From: Legionella rubrilucens
GTDB taxonomy: Bacteria > Pseudomonadota > Gammaproteobacteria > Legionellales > Legionellaceae
Reading direction: 5' to 3'
Length of the DNA: 64,000 nt
Assembly (NCBI RefSeq): GCF_001468125.1
Contig: NZ_LNYT01000007.1
Location: forward strand, 709,803-773,802
Shown here: one piece after another, positions 29,221 through 37,800 of the stretch
Position numbering within the stretch: the stretch's first letter is position 1
Layout of the letters: each line of letters opens with the position of its first letter
The notes under the pieces: generated by a model
The model's input: only the letters and a program-made list of their open reading frames with translations
Told to the model about the DNA's origin: nothing
Databases searched by the model: none
Program-made: the position numbers and the translations under genes

Positions 29221-30459
29221 TCAGGCTGATAACAAGTTGTTGCTTTGCGCAGCCGACGAGGCCTGACGTTCACGGTATAAAAGCATCAAAAAGCCCAGAA
29301 TGGCAACCCCCAGACTTGCCGGAATAATCCCCACACCGTAAATCAGAGCCTGTGCTGTTTTAGCGCCGCCAAACGCCTGGATGATCATGCCGATGGTTGA
29401 ATGAAAAGCATAACCAAAACTCATGATGATCATGTTGGCGACGGCGGTCGTTAAACCGGCAATCTGTTCGGGGACATAGGTGGATGCCTTATAAATCGCC
29501 AGAATCTGGTAGGCGCAGCAAACACCAACGGCAATAAAACTGGCCACCAGAGTGACTGAGGTGAGGTAACCGGCAATCATCAGAATAAAACAGAAAAACA
29601 TCACCAGCCCTGCGCCAATGATGACACCCAGATAATTGCCGCTTTTTTCACCCATTAAACTTAAAAAAGGCGCGCCAAAACACATGCCTAAAAAAATCAT
29701 GGAGGTGATGTAGCTTGAGCTTTCATGGCTTAAACCATAAATCTGTTGTAAGAAGGCAGCGCCCCAGACATCGGCGAATCCTTCCAGCGGCCCTACCATA
29801 AGTCCTGCCAGCAGGCATAAGGTGATTACTTTCCTGTTGGTAACGACGGCTTTGATATCCGCCATGACCTTGTTTTTATTCGGTTTTTGTAAATCAGGAA
29901 TGATGAAATAGGTCATCAATGCCAGGGCAAAACCAAAAACACAGAACAGTTTGATCACGGCCTGATAACCCCACTGATCACACAGTGCGCTGACCGGCCC
30001 GCCGCCATAAATTGCACCAATCAAACCAATGGTCACGGACAGGCTCAGCAATCGGGTGAAGCGTTGTTCGTCAAAGGCCATACGAATGATTTTAAAAATA
30101 CCAAGGATGGCCGCTGAGGACCCCATGCCGATTAATGCCCGGCCAATGACAGGATAGATCCAATGCTCTGAAAAAATAATAGGCATGAGTCCGGCGACGG
30201 TGAGCAGAATGCATCCGGTCATTACTTTACGCGGACCGAAGCGGTCGAGCAAAATGCCTAAAGGTAAATGCATCAGGGAATAGCCAATGTAGTAAACACC
30301 TGAAAATTGACCAAATACGGCGCTGTCGATGTGAAACTGACGAGTAAAATCCTCGAGCATGATGTTCGGCATGACTCGCAGAATGTATTGATAAGCATAA
30401 AAAACCGAGGCGGTGGCCCACATAACCCAGGCTGCAAAACGTGAAGTAGACATCATCAT
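29221..30459 (-). CDS. MFS transporter, Pht-like subfamily
   Basis: The 412-residue, 12-helix protein has major-facilitator loops (MHLPLGILLDRFGPRKVM). Its first helix reads WATASVFYAYQYILRVMPNIM, closely resembling the MFS protein at 18688-19980, so the two are distant paralogues. The substrate is not apparent. The gene ends at the shared hairpin with rimI and starts next to a 341-base gap. Confidence 0.8.
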   Translation of the reverse strand: MMMSTSRFAAWVMWATASVFYAYQYILRVMPNIMLEDFTRQFHIDSAVFGQFSGVYYIGYSLMHLPLGILLDRFGPRKVMTGCILLTVAGLMPIIFSEHWIYPVIGRALIGMGSSAAILGIFKIIRMAFDEQRFTRLLSLSVTIGLIGAIYGGGPVSALCDQWGYQAVIKLFCVFGFALALMTYFIIPDLQKPNKNKVMADIKAVVTNRKVITLCLLAGLMVGPLEGFADVWGAAFLQQIYGLSHESSSYITSMIFLGMCFGAPFLSLMGEKSGNYLGVIIGAGLVMFFCFILMIAGYLTSVTLVASFIAVGVCCAYQILAIYKASTYVPEQIAGLTTAVANMIIMSFGYAFHSTIGMIIQAFGGAKTAQALIYGVGIIPASLGVAILGFLMLLYRERQASSAAQSNNLLSA

Positions 30460-30800
30460 TACTCATTATTTAAATTAGGGAATGACCTTGATTCAAGGGA
30501 GGTCAGCAAAAATAGAATGTGTGATTGAGTATTGTCCGCCTTAGCGGAGGAGGAGAGCAAGACGATTTGAACAGATTTCAGGTTTGGCAAAATAATCCAT
30601 CACAACACCAATGGGAGTAAAAATAATTTACAATGAATACATGTTATGGCCAATGGCTGGGGTTGTCAATAGCTAAGATTAAACCAATGATGTTTTGTGA
30701 AGCGCTCTTCCAGAGAAGAGGCTGCGAATTGACTTAATTCAACACGAGTACGGGATAATATGGTATTCTCTTTAGATTGTTCTTTTTTTATTAAATAATA
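30460..30800. other. Gene-free stretch between divergent MFS and kinase genes
   Basis: This AT-rich 341-base gap holds the promoters of both flanking genes. A TTGACT near 30729 and a TAATAT near 30756 point toward the kinase, but their spacing of about 21 bases is too long for a standard promoter. Hairpins occur at CTCTTC/GAAGAG (30705-30720) and at CCGC/GCGG (about 30538-30549). No gene was seen. Confidence 0.35.
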
Positions 30801-32063
30801 ATGCGGTGGTTAAACAACACACTCACCCTTATTTACTCCTACCTGGTCAGGCAAACAGAGGAAGCCAGTCATCAGATTACGCTGTTTGGTATCGTGATGA
30901 TGATCAACTACCCGCTTTTCGGGGTGTTTTGGAAGCTTGAAAGTTTTCAGTTAACGGAGGAGTTTTTTCTGCGCCTGATTGCGACGACACTGTGCGCATT
31001 ATTAGCCTTTAATAAATTCTGGCCCGCTTCATTATTAAGAATCCTCCCCGTATTCTGGTACCTGACCCTGCTTTTCTGCCTTCCCTTTTTCTTTTGCTAT
31101 CTGACTTTATTGAATCATGGTACAACCCTTTGGCTGATGAACTGTGTCTCGGCTATTTTTTTCCTATTGCTGGTAACCAGTGCCTTGGGCGCACTGATTC
31201 TGCTGCTTTTCGGGGTGGGGTTGGCTTTTTTCTGTTTCTTTCAACTCTCCACGAATGTGTTTGAGTATATCCCGGGTAACTTATCGGTCTTTGGTCTTAC
31301 CATTACCTACTCCGCAGCGATCCTGATTGGTGCTCTGTTTGCTCGCGACAGAGAAATTATTCAGGCAGGACGGTTATCGGGACTTCGCTTACTGGCAGGG
31401 AGTATTGCTCATGACCTGCGCACGCCATTAGCCAGTATTCATTTGCAGGCGGAACTGCAGGAGTTGCTGCTCGCCAAGCTGAATAATCCCGAAATTCAAA
31501 AAGACATGAAGGAAAACCTCAACAAGATTACTCGCGGCATCGAGATGGGCAATCAGCTAATCAGCATGCAGCTTAATAATATTAAACGTGAGAAGTTTGA
31601 TACAAGCGCGTTCGCCATCCACCCTGTGGCTGTTTTGCTTAAAAAAACGCTGGAAGATTATCCTGTCAAGGATGAGCAAAAGGCATTGATTCACTGCGAT
31701 GACGAGCATGATTTCCAGGTTTGGATAGAGGAAGTGGCTTTCAAAAACCTGATCTGGAACCTGTTAAAAAACAGCTTTGAATACATTGACGAAACCGGTA
31801 AAGGTCAAATTTTCATCTGGTTGGAGAAGGGGGGCGATAAGGATGATTTTAACTACCTGCACGTCAAGGATACGGCGAAAGGGTTATACACTAAGAATAC
31901 GGAAAAAATCTTTGATTTTTTTTACTCCGATCGCAAAGACGGGACCGGAGTCGGGTTGGCTTATTGTAAATTGCTGATGCAGGCTGCGGGAGGAGATATT
32001 CAATGTAAAGGAAAGATGAATGAGTTCGCCCATTTTATTGTCAAATTTCCTAAAATTGATTAA
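30801..32063 (+). CDS. Membrane sensor histidine kinase, LqsS/LqsT/CqsS-like
   Basis: The 420-residue protein has six or seven N-terminal membrane helices (residues about 25-180) and no large periplasmic domain. The kinase core has the H-box LLAGSIAHDLRTPLASI with H204, the N-box NLIWNLLKNSFEYI, a G1-like VKDTAKGL and FFYSDRKDGTGVGLAYC. The six-helix sensor plus this H-box is the layout of CqsS and of Legionella LqsS and LqsT, which sense alpha-hydroxyketones such as LAI-1. There is no receiver domain and no lqsA or lqsR beside it, so it is an orphan of LqsT type. The signal is inferred from family knowledge only. Confidence 0.75.
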   Translation: MRWLNNTLTLIYSYLVRQTEEASHQITLFGIVMMINYPLFGVFWKLESFQLTEEFFLRLIATTLCALLAFNKFWPASLLRILPVFWYLTLLFCLPFFFCYLTLLNHGTTLWLMNCVSAIFFLLLVTSALGALILLLFGVGLAFFCFFQLSTNVFEYIPGNLSVFGLTITYSAAILIGALFARDREIIQAGRLSGLRLLAGSIAHDLRTPLASIHLQAELQELLLAKLNNPEIQKDMKENLNKITRGIEMGNQLISMQLNNIKREKFDTSAFAIHPVAVLLKKTLEDYPVKDEQKALIHCDDEHDFQVWIEEVAFKNLIWNLLKNSFEYIDETGKGQIFIWLEKGGDKDDFNYLHVKDTAKGLYTKNTEKIFDFFYSDRKDGTGVGLAYCKLLMQAAGGDIQCKGKMNEFAHFIVKFPKID

Positions 32064-32782
32064 GCAACAACCGCCTCAGAACGCGTCAGTGAAAAGATGG
32101 CGTCTGACAAGTTTGACCACATCCGCTGCTGATGAGTATTAATGAATTCAAATGCGTTTTTTACCTTATTCTGATCGGTTTCCCATATAGGCAATAATAT
32201 ATCGAGTACCGAATCAAAATGGGTTACATGGACATGGACGTTAAAAAAGGCCATACCTTGTTGAGAAATGTGCAGGGATTTAGCCAGATTGACCAAAAGC
32301 GGGTAATCAAGGTTATCAAGGCGTTCGTACGCGGCAAAAGCAGCAATACGTTCTTCTTCGCTGTGGGAGGTAAGCCATTGTAAATGCTTTTTGTTGAATT
32401 CACGGGCAAAAGGAAGATAAAAGGTTTCAGACAGCATTTCCTCATGAATATTGACCTGGCATTCAGTGGCGAAACGATCGTAAAGCAGTTCATGTGAAAA
32501 ACGGGTGCCGATGCCTATTTCTTCATGAATATTATTCAATATAACCTGTTTAATTTGCTCGTTGGATGAAAAATTGGCCATGTACCACATGAAATTAATA
32601 AAATGGCCCCGCAAATGGTAAAAAATGGCAGCAAAATGCTGCTTTTGTTGCTTATCCCAATGTTGCGTCTGGCTGGAGTCAAATAAGGGAATAGTATCCA
32701 GGGAAGCACGATACATTGAATCGGAATGCGCCAGAAATTCTTGCAGTGACGCAGGCGTTGCTATGGAATTATTGTTAGGCAT
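32060..32782 (-). CDS. Heme-oxygenase-fold protein (TenA/PqqC/CADD-like), putative diiron oxidase
   Basis: The start is taken at ATG 32782 (240 residues), with GAAGAA in front; an upstream frame start at 32824 has no ribosome-binding site. The protein is all-helical and has the Glu/His pattern of the heme-oxygenase-like superfamily: NNIHEEIG (E87/E88) followed by SHELL (H97), and a late His-rich helix FFNVHVHVTHFD (H183, H185, H188, D190). Diiron members such as CADD of Chlamydia use similar residues, but the spacing here deviates: three extra residues between the first Glu and His, and a shifted last motif. It could be an oxidase or a non-catalytic relative. It is divergent from an HPPD-like gene and overlaps the kinase gene end by four bases. 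Confidence 0.55.
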   Translation of the reverse strand: MPNNNSIATPASLQEFLAHSDSMYRASLDTIPLFDSSQTQHWDKQQKQHFAAIFYHLRGHFINFMWYMANFSSNEQIKQVILNNIHEEIGIGTRFSHELLYDRFATECQVNIHEEMLSETFYLPFAREFNKKHLQWLTSHSEEERIAAFAAYERLDNLDYPLLVNLAKSLHISQQGMAFFNVHVHVTHFDSVLDILLPIWETDQNKVKNAFEFINTHQQRMWSNLSDAIFSLTRSEAVVA

Positions 32783-33040
32783 AACACGTTCTTCTACTAA
32801 AAGAGGGATGAATTTAAAATTCAAAAAATTTTACCATATGACCAAAAATTAATCAAATGAGCTGGCTGTATAATTTAATAAATTAAGAGTAAACTTCTAT
32901 TTTCTGCTTATTTCATCACATTTCAACACTGAATTAAAGGCATCTTTTGGGATCAGGTAGTCTTTACCTGTCCCTCTTCGACCGCTCTTTTTGTGTATAT
33001 ACTTAGTAAGTAGTCAAGGTGATGTGAGCAGGAGTCCGCA
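32783..33040. promoter_or_regulatory. Divergent control region with two palindromes
   Basis: The 258-base AT-rich region separates the heme-oxygenase-fold gene (-) from the HPPD-like gene (+). It contains an inverted repeat CAGGTA-5-TACCTG (32954-32970) and an 11-base palindrome ACTTAgTAAGT (33001-33011) next to a TATATAC. Both are candidate operators. The plus gene has an AGGAG ribosome-binding site. Confidence 0.4.
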
Positions 33041-34300
33041 ATGATCAATCCGTTAACCTATACCCCTAAAGGCGACAAACACAACTCGGATTATTTTAAT
33101 GAATATCGCATGAAAATCTACGAGCGGCGTCAAACGGCAGGGTTGCAGGATTTATACGGTGACATGTGCGCGGTGGTCATTCAGGTGCAGACGGGTGATG
33201 CGCTGGGTTATTTGAAAGAGCTCTACCTCATGACGCCTTACCGTTATCAGGCCAGCTACATCAGTGATACCCATAAAATTTATTGTCTGGTGAATACGAC
33301 TGAATCGCCCGTTTTAATTATTCTCGAACCGCTGGATCCCAATTTTCGCGATGACATTACCCGCATCAATAAAATGTACCCCAACTCACGCGAAAAATTT
33401 AATGCGCGCTACGTGGGTGAACTGTTTAAGACAAAAAATCAGCAGGAAACCAGGGACATTCTTCAATCCCAGGGGTTTCATTTTTGCGATCCGGCCACCA
33501 CTGAAAATACATTTTATTGCAATGGCCATTTTGCCTTTACCAAACTGTCTGATTACTCATTCAATGCGTTAGGTTATACCGATGCTGATATTTTTGACTT
33601 TGAAAGCCTTAATCTCGGGCAACCCTTTAAGTTGACCAAGGCACAACAGCAAGCACTCGACAGCATGGATCAACTCAGTATCGACAAGGGCATTAAACCC
33701 TTGTTAAAAGGCATTGATCACATGGCGACCCGTATTCTTGCCGGGGAACGTGAAGATGCGATTCTGGAGTTGTTGTGCCTGTCGAATTATTATTTTTGGG
33801 GCGCTTATAACATCAGCGATATGAATTCGTCCACCAACGTCAACCGCACCGCGCATGGCCAGGACATCAAATCGCCGGCCAAGGTGTTTACGGCCAATAA
33901 TACGCCTTTTATGGTGAATTCCTTCGAGGGCCTGCCCATGCCCACGGAAAATTTTGTCAGAAATTATGGACGGCGCATGCACCATATTGCCATTGAAGTG
34001 ATTGACGGTGATCACCCCTGCGGCCTTAAGAACATTGATTACGTGGTGAATACCCTGCAGAACGAATTATCCATTCCCTTTCTTGCCCAGGTTTTCGGCT
34101 CCTGTGGAACGGAGCCGGATCTAAAGCAGATTTTTTCCAAACATTCGCCGTATTCCATTCTGATTACTGAATACGTCGAGCGCTGCCATCAGTTTGACGG
34201 GTTTTTTACCCGTGAAAATGTAGCGGCCCTGACAGAAGCCGCCAGCCTGGATGAGGCAGTCCAACAGCACAGTAAAAAACATGGCTTGATAGGGGATTAA
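33041..34300 (+). CDS. HPPD-like vicinal-oxygen-chelate dioxygenase, divergent
   Basis: The 419-residue protein has the features of the 4-hydroxyphenylpyruvate dioxygenase family in its C-terminal half. The three iron ligands can be aligned as H227 (LKGIDHMATRI), H315 (RRMHHIAIEV) and E377 (ILITEYVER). The segment LKQIFSKHSP before the glutamate and GFFTRENVAALTEA after it correspond to the HPPD signatures QIFTK and GFG-GNF-ALF. It is about 60 residues longer than usual HPPD, and the final Gly-Phe-Gly is changed to Gly-Phe-Phe, so the substrate is probably not ordinary hydroxyphenylpyruvate. No homogentisate pathway genes are adjacent. Confidence 0.65.
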   Translation: MINPLTYTPKGDKHNSDYFNEYRMKIYERRQTAGLQDLYGDMCAVVIQVQTGDALGYLKELYLMTPYRYQASYISDTHKIYCLVNTTESPVLIILEPLDPNFRDDITRINKMYPNSREKFNARYVGELFKTKNQQETRDILQSQGFHFCDPATTENTFYCNGHFAFTKLSDYSFNALGYTDADIFDFESLNLGQPFKLTKAQQQALDSMDQLSIDKGIKPLLKGIDHMATRILAGEREDAILELLCLSNYYFWGAYNISDMNSSTNVNRTAHGQDIKSPAKVFTANNTPFMVNSFEGLPMPTENFVRNYGRRMHHIAIEVIDGDHPCGLKNIDYVVNTLQNELSIPFLAQVFGSCGTEPDLKQIFSKHSPYSILITEYVERCHQFDGFFTRENVAALTEAASLDEAVQQHSKKHGLIGD

Positions 34301-34306
34301 CGCCGT

Positions 34307-35548
34307 TTAACATGGTGATGGCGGCATCTGTTCAAGGGGGAGATTGTCTTTAGGCTCTGGAAAGTCTATCGCATTTAAATCATGCAATAAGCCATTCAGG
34401 ATTCTTTCCGAATTGGTTTTCGGCCCTTTGAAAAAGGCAAAGCAGCCGCCTGTTCTGGTGTTCAAGTAGGCTAAGGTGTCGACGACGTATCGGTTGACGC
34501 CGCGATGGTTGGCCAATTCAGTCCGTGCGTCACGAATCAGGGCTTCGTAGGCTACCCTTAAGGTGTCAACGTCTTGAATCGTCCCCTTGTCAAAATAATT
34601 ATGTTTTAATTGCTGCAGGTCATTGCACAGCTTGTGCGCAATGTCACTCACCTTGACATAGCGGGGGTTGGTTTTTGCCTTGTCGGCGAGAATGGTTTGC
34701 TGGGTGCGCATTTTTTTTATGGCAAAATCAAACGAGTCAGCGGCTAACCACGCACGGCTGCCATCAATCACTTTCGTTTTCAGGGCAAGAGAGAGTGCCT
34801 CTTTCGCGCTTTTTTTGCTATTCTCTTTTAATTCGCGGGCGTCTTTGGCTTCTTCGGCCATCGCTTTGTAGTTTTGATGAATTTCAGCATTGCCTTTTGC
34901 TGTTTTAATATGTTGTCTTACCTGTGCCTTGCAAAGCGTATACCGTGCGTCTGTGTCCTCGATTAGCTGGCATAGTTTATCCAGATTACGTAAGTCATTT
35001 TCAATGGTATTGCAAAGTGTTTCATCCGTACTGACTAAGGGATAGTACAACTCTAAACAGTGAACAATCGTGCTGGCGAGGGCCTGAGCGTGGCTTAGAG
35101 CCAGGCGAAGATCATAATCAAACCGGGTGACTTCCAGAATAAAATTTTTTAGTTCATTGGCTGTGGTAATGGGCATTAGCTGCTCACCGACAAAAGGGGC
35201 ATAATTGTCAAAGAGGGAGAGCAGGTTGGTCTTTTCGAAAGACAGATCAGAATAGAATTCGTTAAATAGGCGCTTAATTTGCTGCTGAGGCAATGGCAGA
35301 GGAGGTTGGGTGGCAAGATAAGTCTGCATCTGTTTGTGCTTATCATGCAATTCCTGCTGGGCAAACTCTTGGGCTTGTTTGGCCTTACTCAACAGGTTGG
35401 TCCGATGAAGAGGCACCTCGATGTAGGTTGGCCTGTGGATGAGCTCCTGTGGATTCCAATGGGCGACGGGGTTGATGGTTTTGAGTTTTCCCAGAGCATT
35501 GATTCGTGTTTTTAACGCATGGATCTGTTTGGGGAGGGGTTCTTTCAT
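34307..35548 (-). CDS. Helical orphan protein, possible secreted effector
   Basis: I recognise no family. The start is ATG at 35548 because a perfect AAGGAG lies six bases upstream; the frame extends 14 codons further without a ribosome-binding site. The 413-residue product is rich in Lys, Ala, Leu, Gln and Glu, with coiled-coil-like stretches (residues about 50-80 and 215-260) and no signal peptide or membrane helix. The end is Pro/Glu/Ser-rich (EPKDNLPLEQMPPSPC). Large soluble helical orphan proteins of this kind are typical Dot/Icm effector candidates in Legionella, but the C-terminal signal is not decisive. It stands alone between the HPPD-like gene and an ATP-grasp gene. Confidence 0.5.
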   Translation of the reverse strand: MKEPLPKQIHALKTRINALGKLKTINPVAHWNPQELIHRPTYIEVPLHRTNLLSKAKQAQEFAQQELHDKHKQMQTYLATQPPLPLPQQQIKRLFNEFYSDLSFEKTNLLSLFDNYAPFVGEQLMPITTANELKNFILEVTRFDYDLRLALSHAQALASTIVHCLELYYPLVSTDETLCNTIENDLRNLDKLCQLIEDTDARYTLCKAQVRQHIKTAKGNAEIHQNYKAMAEEAKDARELKENSKKSAKEALSLALKTKVIDGSRAWLAADSFDFAIKKMRTQQTILADKAKTNPRYVKVSDIAHKLCNDLQQLKHNYFDKGTIQDVDTLRVAYEALIRDARTELANHRGVNRYVVDTLAYLNTRTGGCFAFFKGPKTNSERILNGLLHDLNAIDFPEPKDNLPLEQMPPSPC

Positions 35549-35637
35549 ATTCAACTCCTTGTGAATAAAAAAATAACAAGATAATTTCACGCGCAGCAGG
35601 GATTTACAAGAGGAATCATAAGAAAATCAATTAAAAA

Positions 35638-36807
35638 TCAAATGCGTCCAGCCAATTGCTCCAGAAGCAGGATGACACTCACAATCAGGGTAAATTTTAT
35701 GCCAATGCTCACGTATTTTTTTCGGGATAAAGCGGCAAGGTAGGCAAACGGGTGACGTTTGATTAAATCGATCAAGAGAACACGGGTAACCTGACTTGGT
35801 ATGCCGCGATGAGGGATTTCATGAATGGTAATGTTGGGATTAAAATTGCCTTCGAGGATAAGCCATCGGCTGTGTTCAAAGGACTGATTAATGTCTTCAC
35901 ACAACACATCGAATCCGACAAACTGCAGGCCTAAGGTTTTTGCCGCCTTGACCAGCAGGCGGGCGTTGCCGGGGTGAATGTTTTTGCCATGGGAAACGAT
36001 ATCGCCGCCGCGCCCGGTGTTGACGGTATGGCACAAATGAACGGTTTGTCCTGCCGCCGGAACGCTTTCCAGGGTTAATCCCTGCTCAGTCAGGCATTGC
36101 TGGTATTCCTGATCCACCACCAATGGTGAAATGGTCAATTTATCGCTTAATTTCTCACGCGCCGCGTTGCTGGCGTCAATTAACTGGGCAAGGGTGTGGC
36201 GACCATCACCGGTGACCCTGGCGCCGAAGCGCTCAACGACACCAATCACGCGGCGTTTAAACACCAGGACGCGGTATTCTTTAAGGCCCTGATGAAATTC
36301 TTCCACCTGCATGGATTTGTGTGTTTTTAATTGTTCGTCAAGGTAAGTATAAAGGGTGTCTAAGTCTTTAATGTTGCAGAATACATCCCGTCCACGCACC
36401 GTATCCTGAGCCGGCTTGGCAACCAGCGGAAAGCGGAAGTGCTCTATTTTTTGGCAAAGGATGGCCTTGCTGAAATGTTTGGCAAGAAGCAAGGTCGCTT
36501 TAGGGACTGGAAAACCGGCCTTGTCGAGCAAGTAATTGGCTAAGTATTTGTGTTTGGCAATGTAAATACTCGCGCCCTGGTTAAACGGGGTAATGGCGGC
36601 ATGGAAATAATAGCAACGGCGGCTGAGCTTAATGTTCAGTATATTCAGTTCCGGCTGAAAAATAGCCGGCAGTCCGAGCGCTTCGGCTGTTTCTGCATAA
36701 ATTCGAATGTTCTTGTCCACTATTATGGCCTGATCTGCGATGCCGCTGCCTCCTACCATACCTGATACGCCTGGACCGTGCAAACGGGTTGGCGAATCCT
36801 GATTCAC
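35638..36807 (-). CDS. ATP-grasp ligase related to cyanophycin synthetase, with C-terminal membrane anchor
   Basis: The 389-residue protein has an ATP-grasp core: YIAKHKYLANYLLDKAGFPVPKA, RFPLVAKPAQDTVRGRDVF, the adenine-binding region MQVEEFHQGLKEYRVLVF, a GRGGDIVSHGKNIHPGN loop like that of CphA and GshAB, and the metal-binding ILEGNFNPNITIHE. This core forms a bond between a carboxylate and an amine or amino acid in known relatives. The last 30 residues include a hydrophobic helix (IGIKFTLIVSVILLLEQL), which would tether the enzyme to the inner membrane. It lacks the Mur-ligase half of cyanophycin synthetase. The GTG at 36807 is the longest start and lacks a strong ribosome-binding site. 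The product is unknown. Confidence 0.65.
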   Translation of the reverse strand: MNQDSPTRLHGPGVSGMVGGSGIADQAIIVDKNIRIYAETAEALGLPAIFQPELNILNIKLSRRCYYFHAAITPFNQGASIYIAKHKYLANYLLDKAGFPVPKATLLLAKHFSKAILCQKIEHFRFPLVAKPAQDTVRGRDVFCNIKDLDTLYTYLDEQLKTHKSMQVEEFHQGLKEYRVLVFKRRVIGVVERFGARVTGDGRHTLAQLIDASNAAREKLSDKLTISPLVVDQEYQQCLTEQGLTLESVPAAGQTVHLCHTVNTGRGGDIVSHGKNIHPGNARLLVKAAKTLGLQFVGFDVLCEDINQSFEHSRWLILEGNFNPNITIHEIPHRGIPSQVTRVLLIDLIKRHPFAYLAALSRKKYVSIGIKFTLIVSVILLLEQLAGRI

Positions 36808-36911
36808 TGTGTTGATTTGGTGTTAACAGCAAGTCAGAGTAGAATGGATTTTGAAGTTACCCGTCTTCGTAAGCCGTCGCGAAGTCTTTTTCATTTTAAA
36901 AGGAATTAACT

Positions 36912-37754
36912 ATGAAAATGTCACTTGTAGCGCCATTGTTTCTTCTGTCCCCGTTAAGTTTTGCCAACCTGGCAGAACCGCCTAAGGAAGTGATTACTCC
37001 GGTTTTTGACGGCCAGGCGGTTGTAAAGCAATACAGCAATTTTCAGGAGGCTGCAGGCCATAAGCAATGGTTCGAACGTCATCAGCCTTACCCTACTCAG
37101 GTCGTTCGTGTCCAGGGCGTGCTCAGCGGTGAACGCCATTGCGAGGCGATCCTTCAGGAAATTGATGATTTTTTCGTGTCAAAAATTACCCATGAAAAAT
37201 TTTTATACAACACCCTTGTTTTCTGCGGGTATGATCCCGAGACCGAATATGCGGTTCAATTCGCCATCAACAGTTATTTTGATCCCTTAAACGACGGCGC
37301 CATTTATTACCTGGAAAATTACCTGCGCTCACACAATGGCCAGGATTTACTGGGCGTTCCCTTTGAGGTGGAGTCGGCACGGGGTGTTGCGGTGTCGCTT
37401 AACATTGATGCAGGGGTTTTGAATCATCGCAATGACAGCACGATGCTTCGTTATCGGCATGATAATCAGAGTCATTATTTTGCCAGCAACTATGATTTGA
37501 TGAATGATTTGATTCATGACATTTATGAACGCTTTTATTCCAACGATCCGGATTTGATCCTGCCATTCCTCAATCACTGGTTCTATGCCTTTGCCGACCG
37601 GACCTATTCGGCTGTGTTAAGCCATGCGAATTACGTGGAACTGCAGCCGGAACGCCTGTTTTTGATGGAGAAGGAACCGAAGGTCTATACGTCACCGTTG
37701 CGAATGTACTTTGGTCATCATTGCACCAAATACGACAACAAACATTGTTTATAA
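36912..37754 (+). CDS. Secreted orphan protein
   Basis: I recognise no family. The 280-residue protein starts with a short signal peptide (KMSLVAPLFLLSPLSFA, likely cleavage near residue 19) behind a good AAGGAA ribosome-binding site. The mature part is acidic with many aromatic residues, and has four cysteines, two of them close to the C-terminus (HHCTKYDNKHCL). There are no membrane helices after the signal. A periplasmic or exported location is likely, and with lspDE in the same segment type II export is possible but unproven. It ends 46 bases before a methyltransferase start. Confidence 0.6.
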   Translation: MKMSLVAPLFLLSPLSFANLAEPPKEVITPVFDGQAVVKQYSNFQEAAGHKQWFERHQPYPTQVVRVQGVLSGERHCEAILQEIDDFFVSKITHEKFLYNTLVFCGYDPETEYAVQFAINSYFDPLNDGAIYYLENYLRSHNGQDLLGVPFEVESARGVAVSLNIDAGVLNHRNDSTMLRYRHDNQSHYFASNYDLMNDLIHDIYERFYSNDPDLILPFLNHWFYAFADRTYSAVLSHANYVELQPERLFLMEKEPKVYTSPLRMYFGHHCTKYDNKHCL

Positions 37755-37800
37755 CCCTGTCCCGGGCCTGAGTGCCTGGGTCTTATTGTGTGAGGCAATC

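Noticed and set aside
37711..37800. Upstream extension of the methyltransferase reading frame
   Set aside because: It overlaps the end of the secreted-protein gene, and the added 30 residues do not match methyltransferase N-termini; ATG at 37801 fits better.
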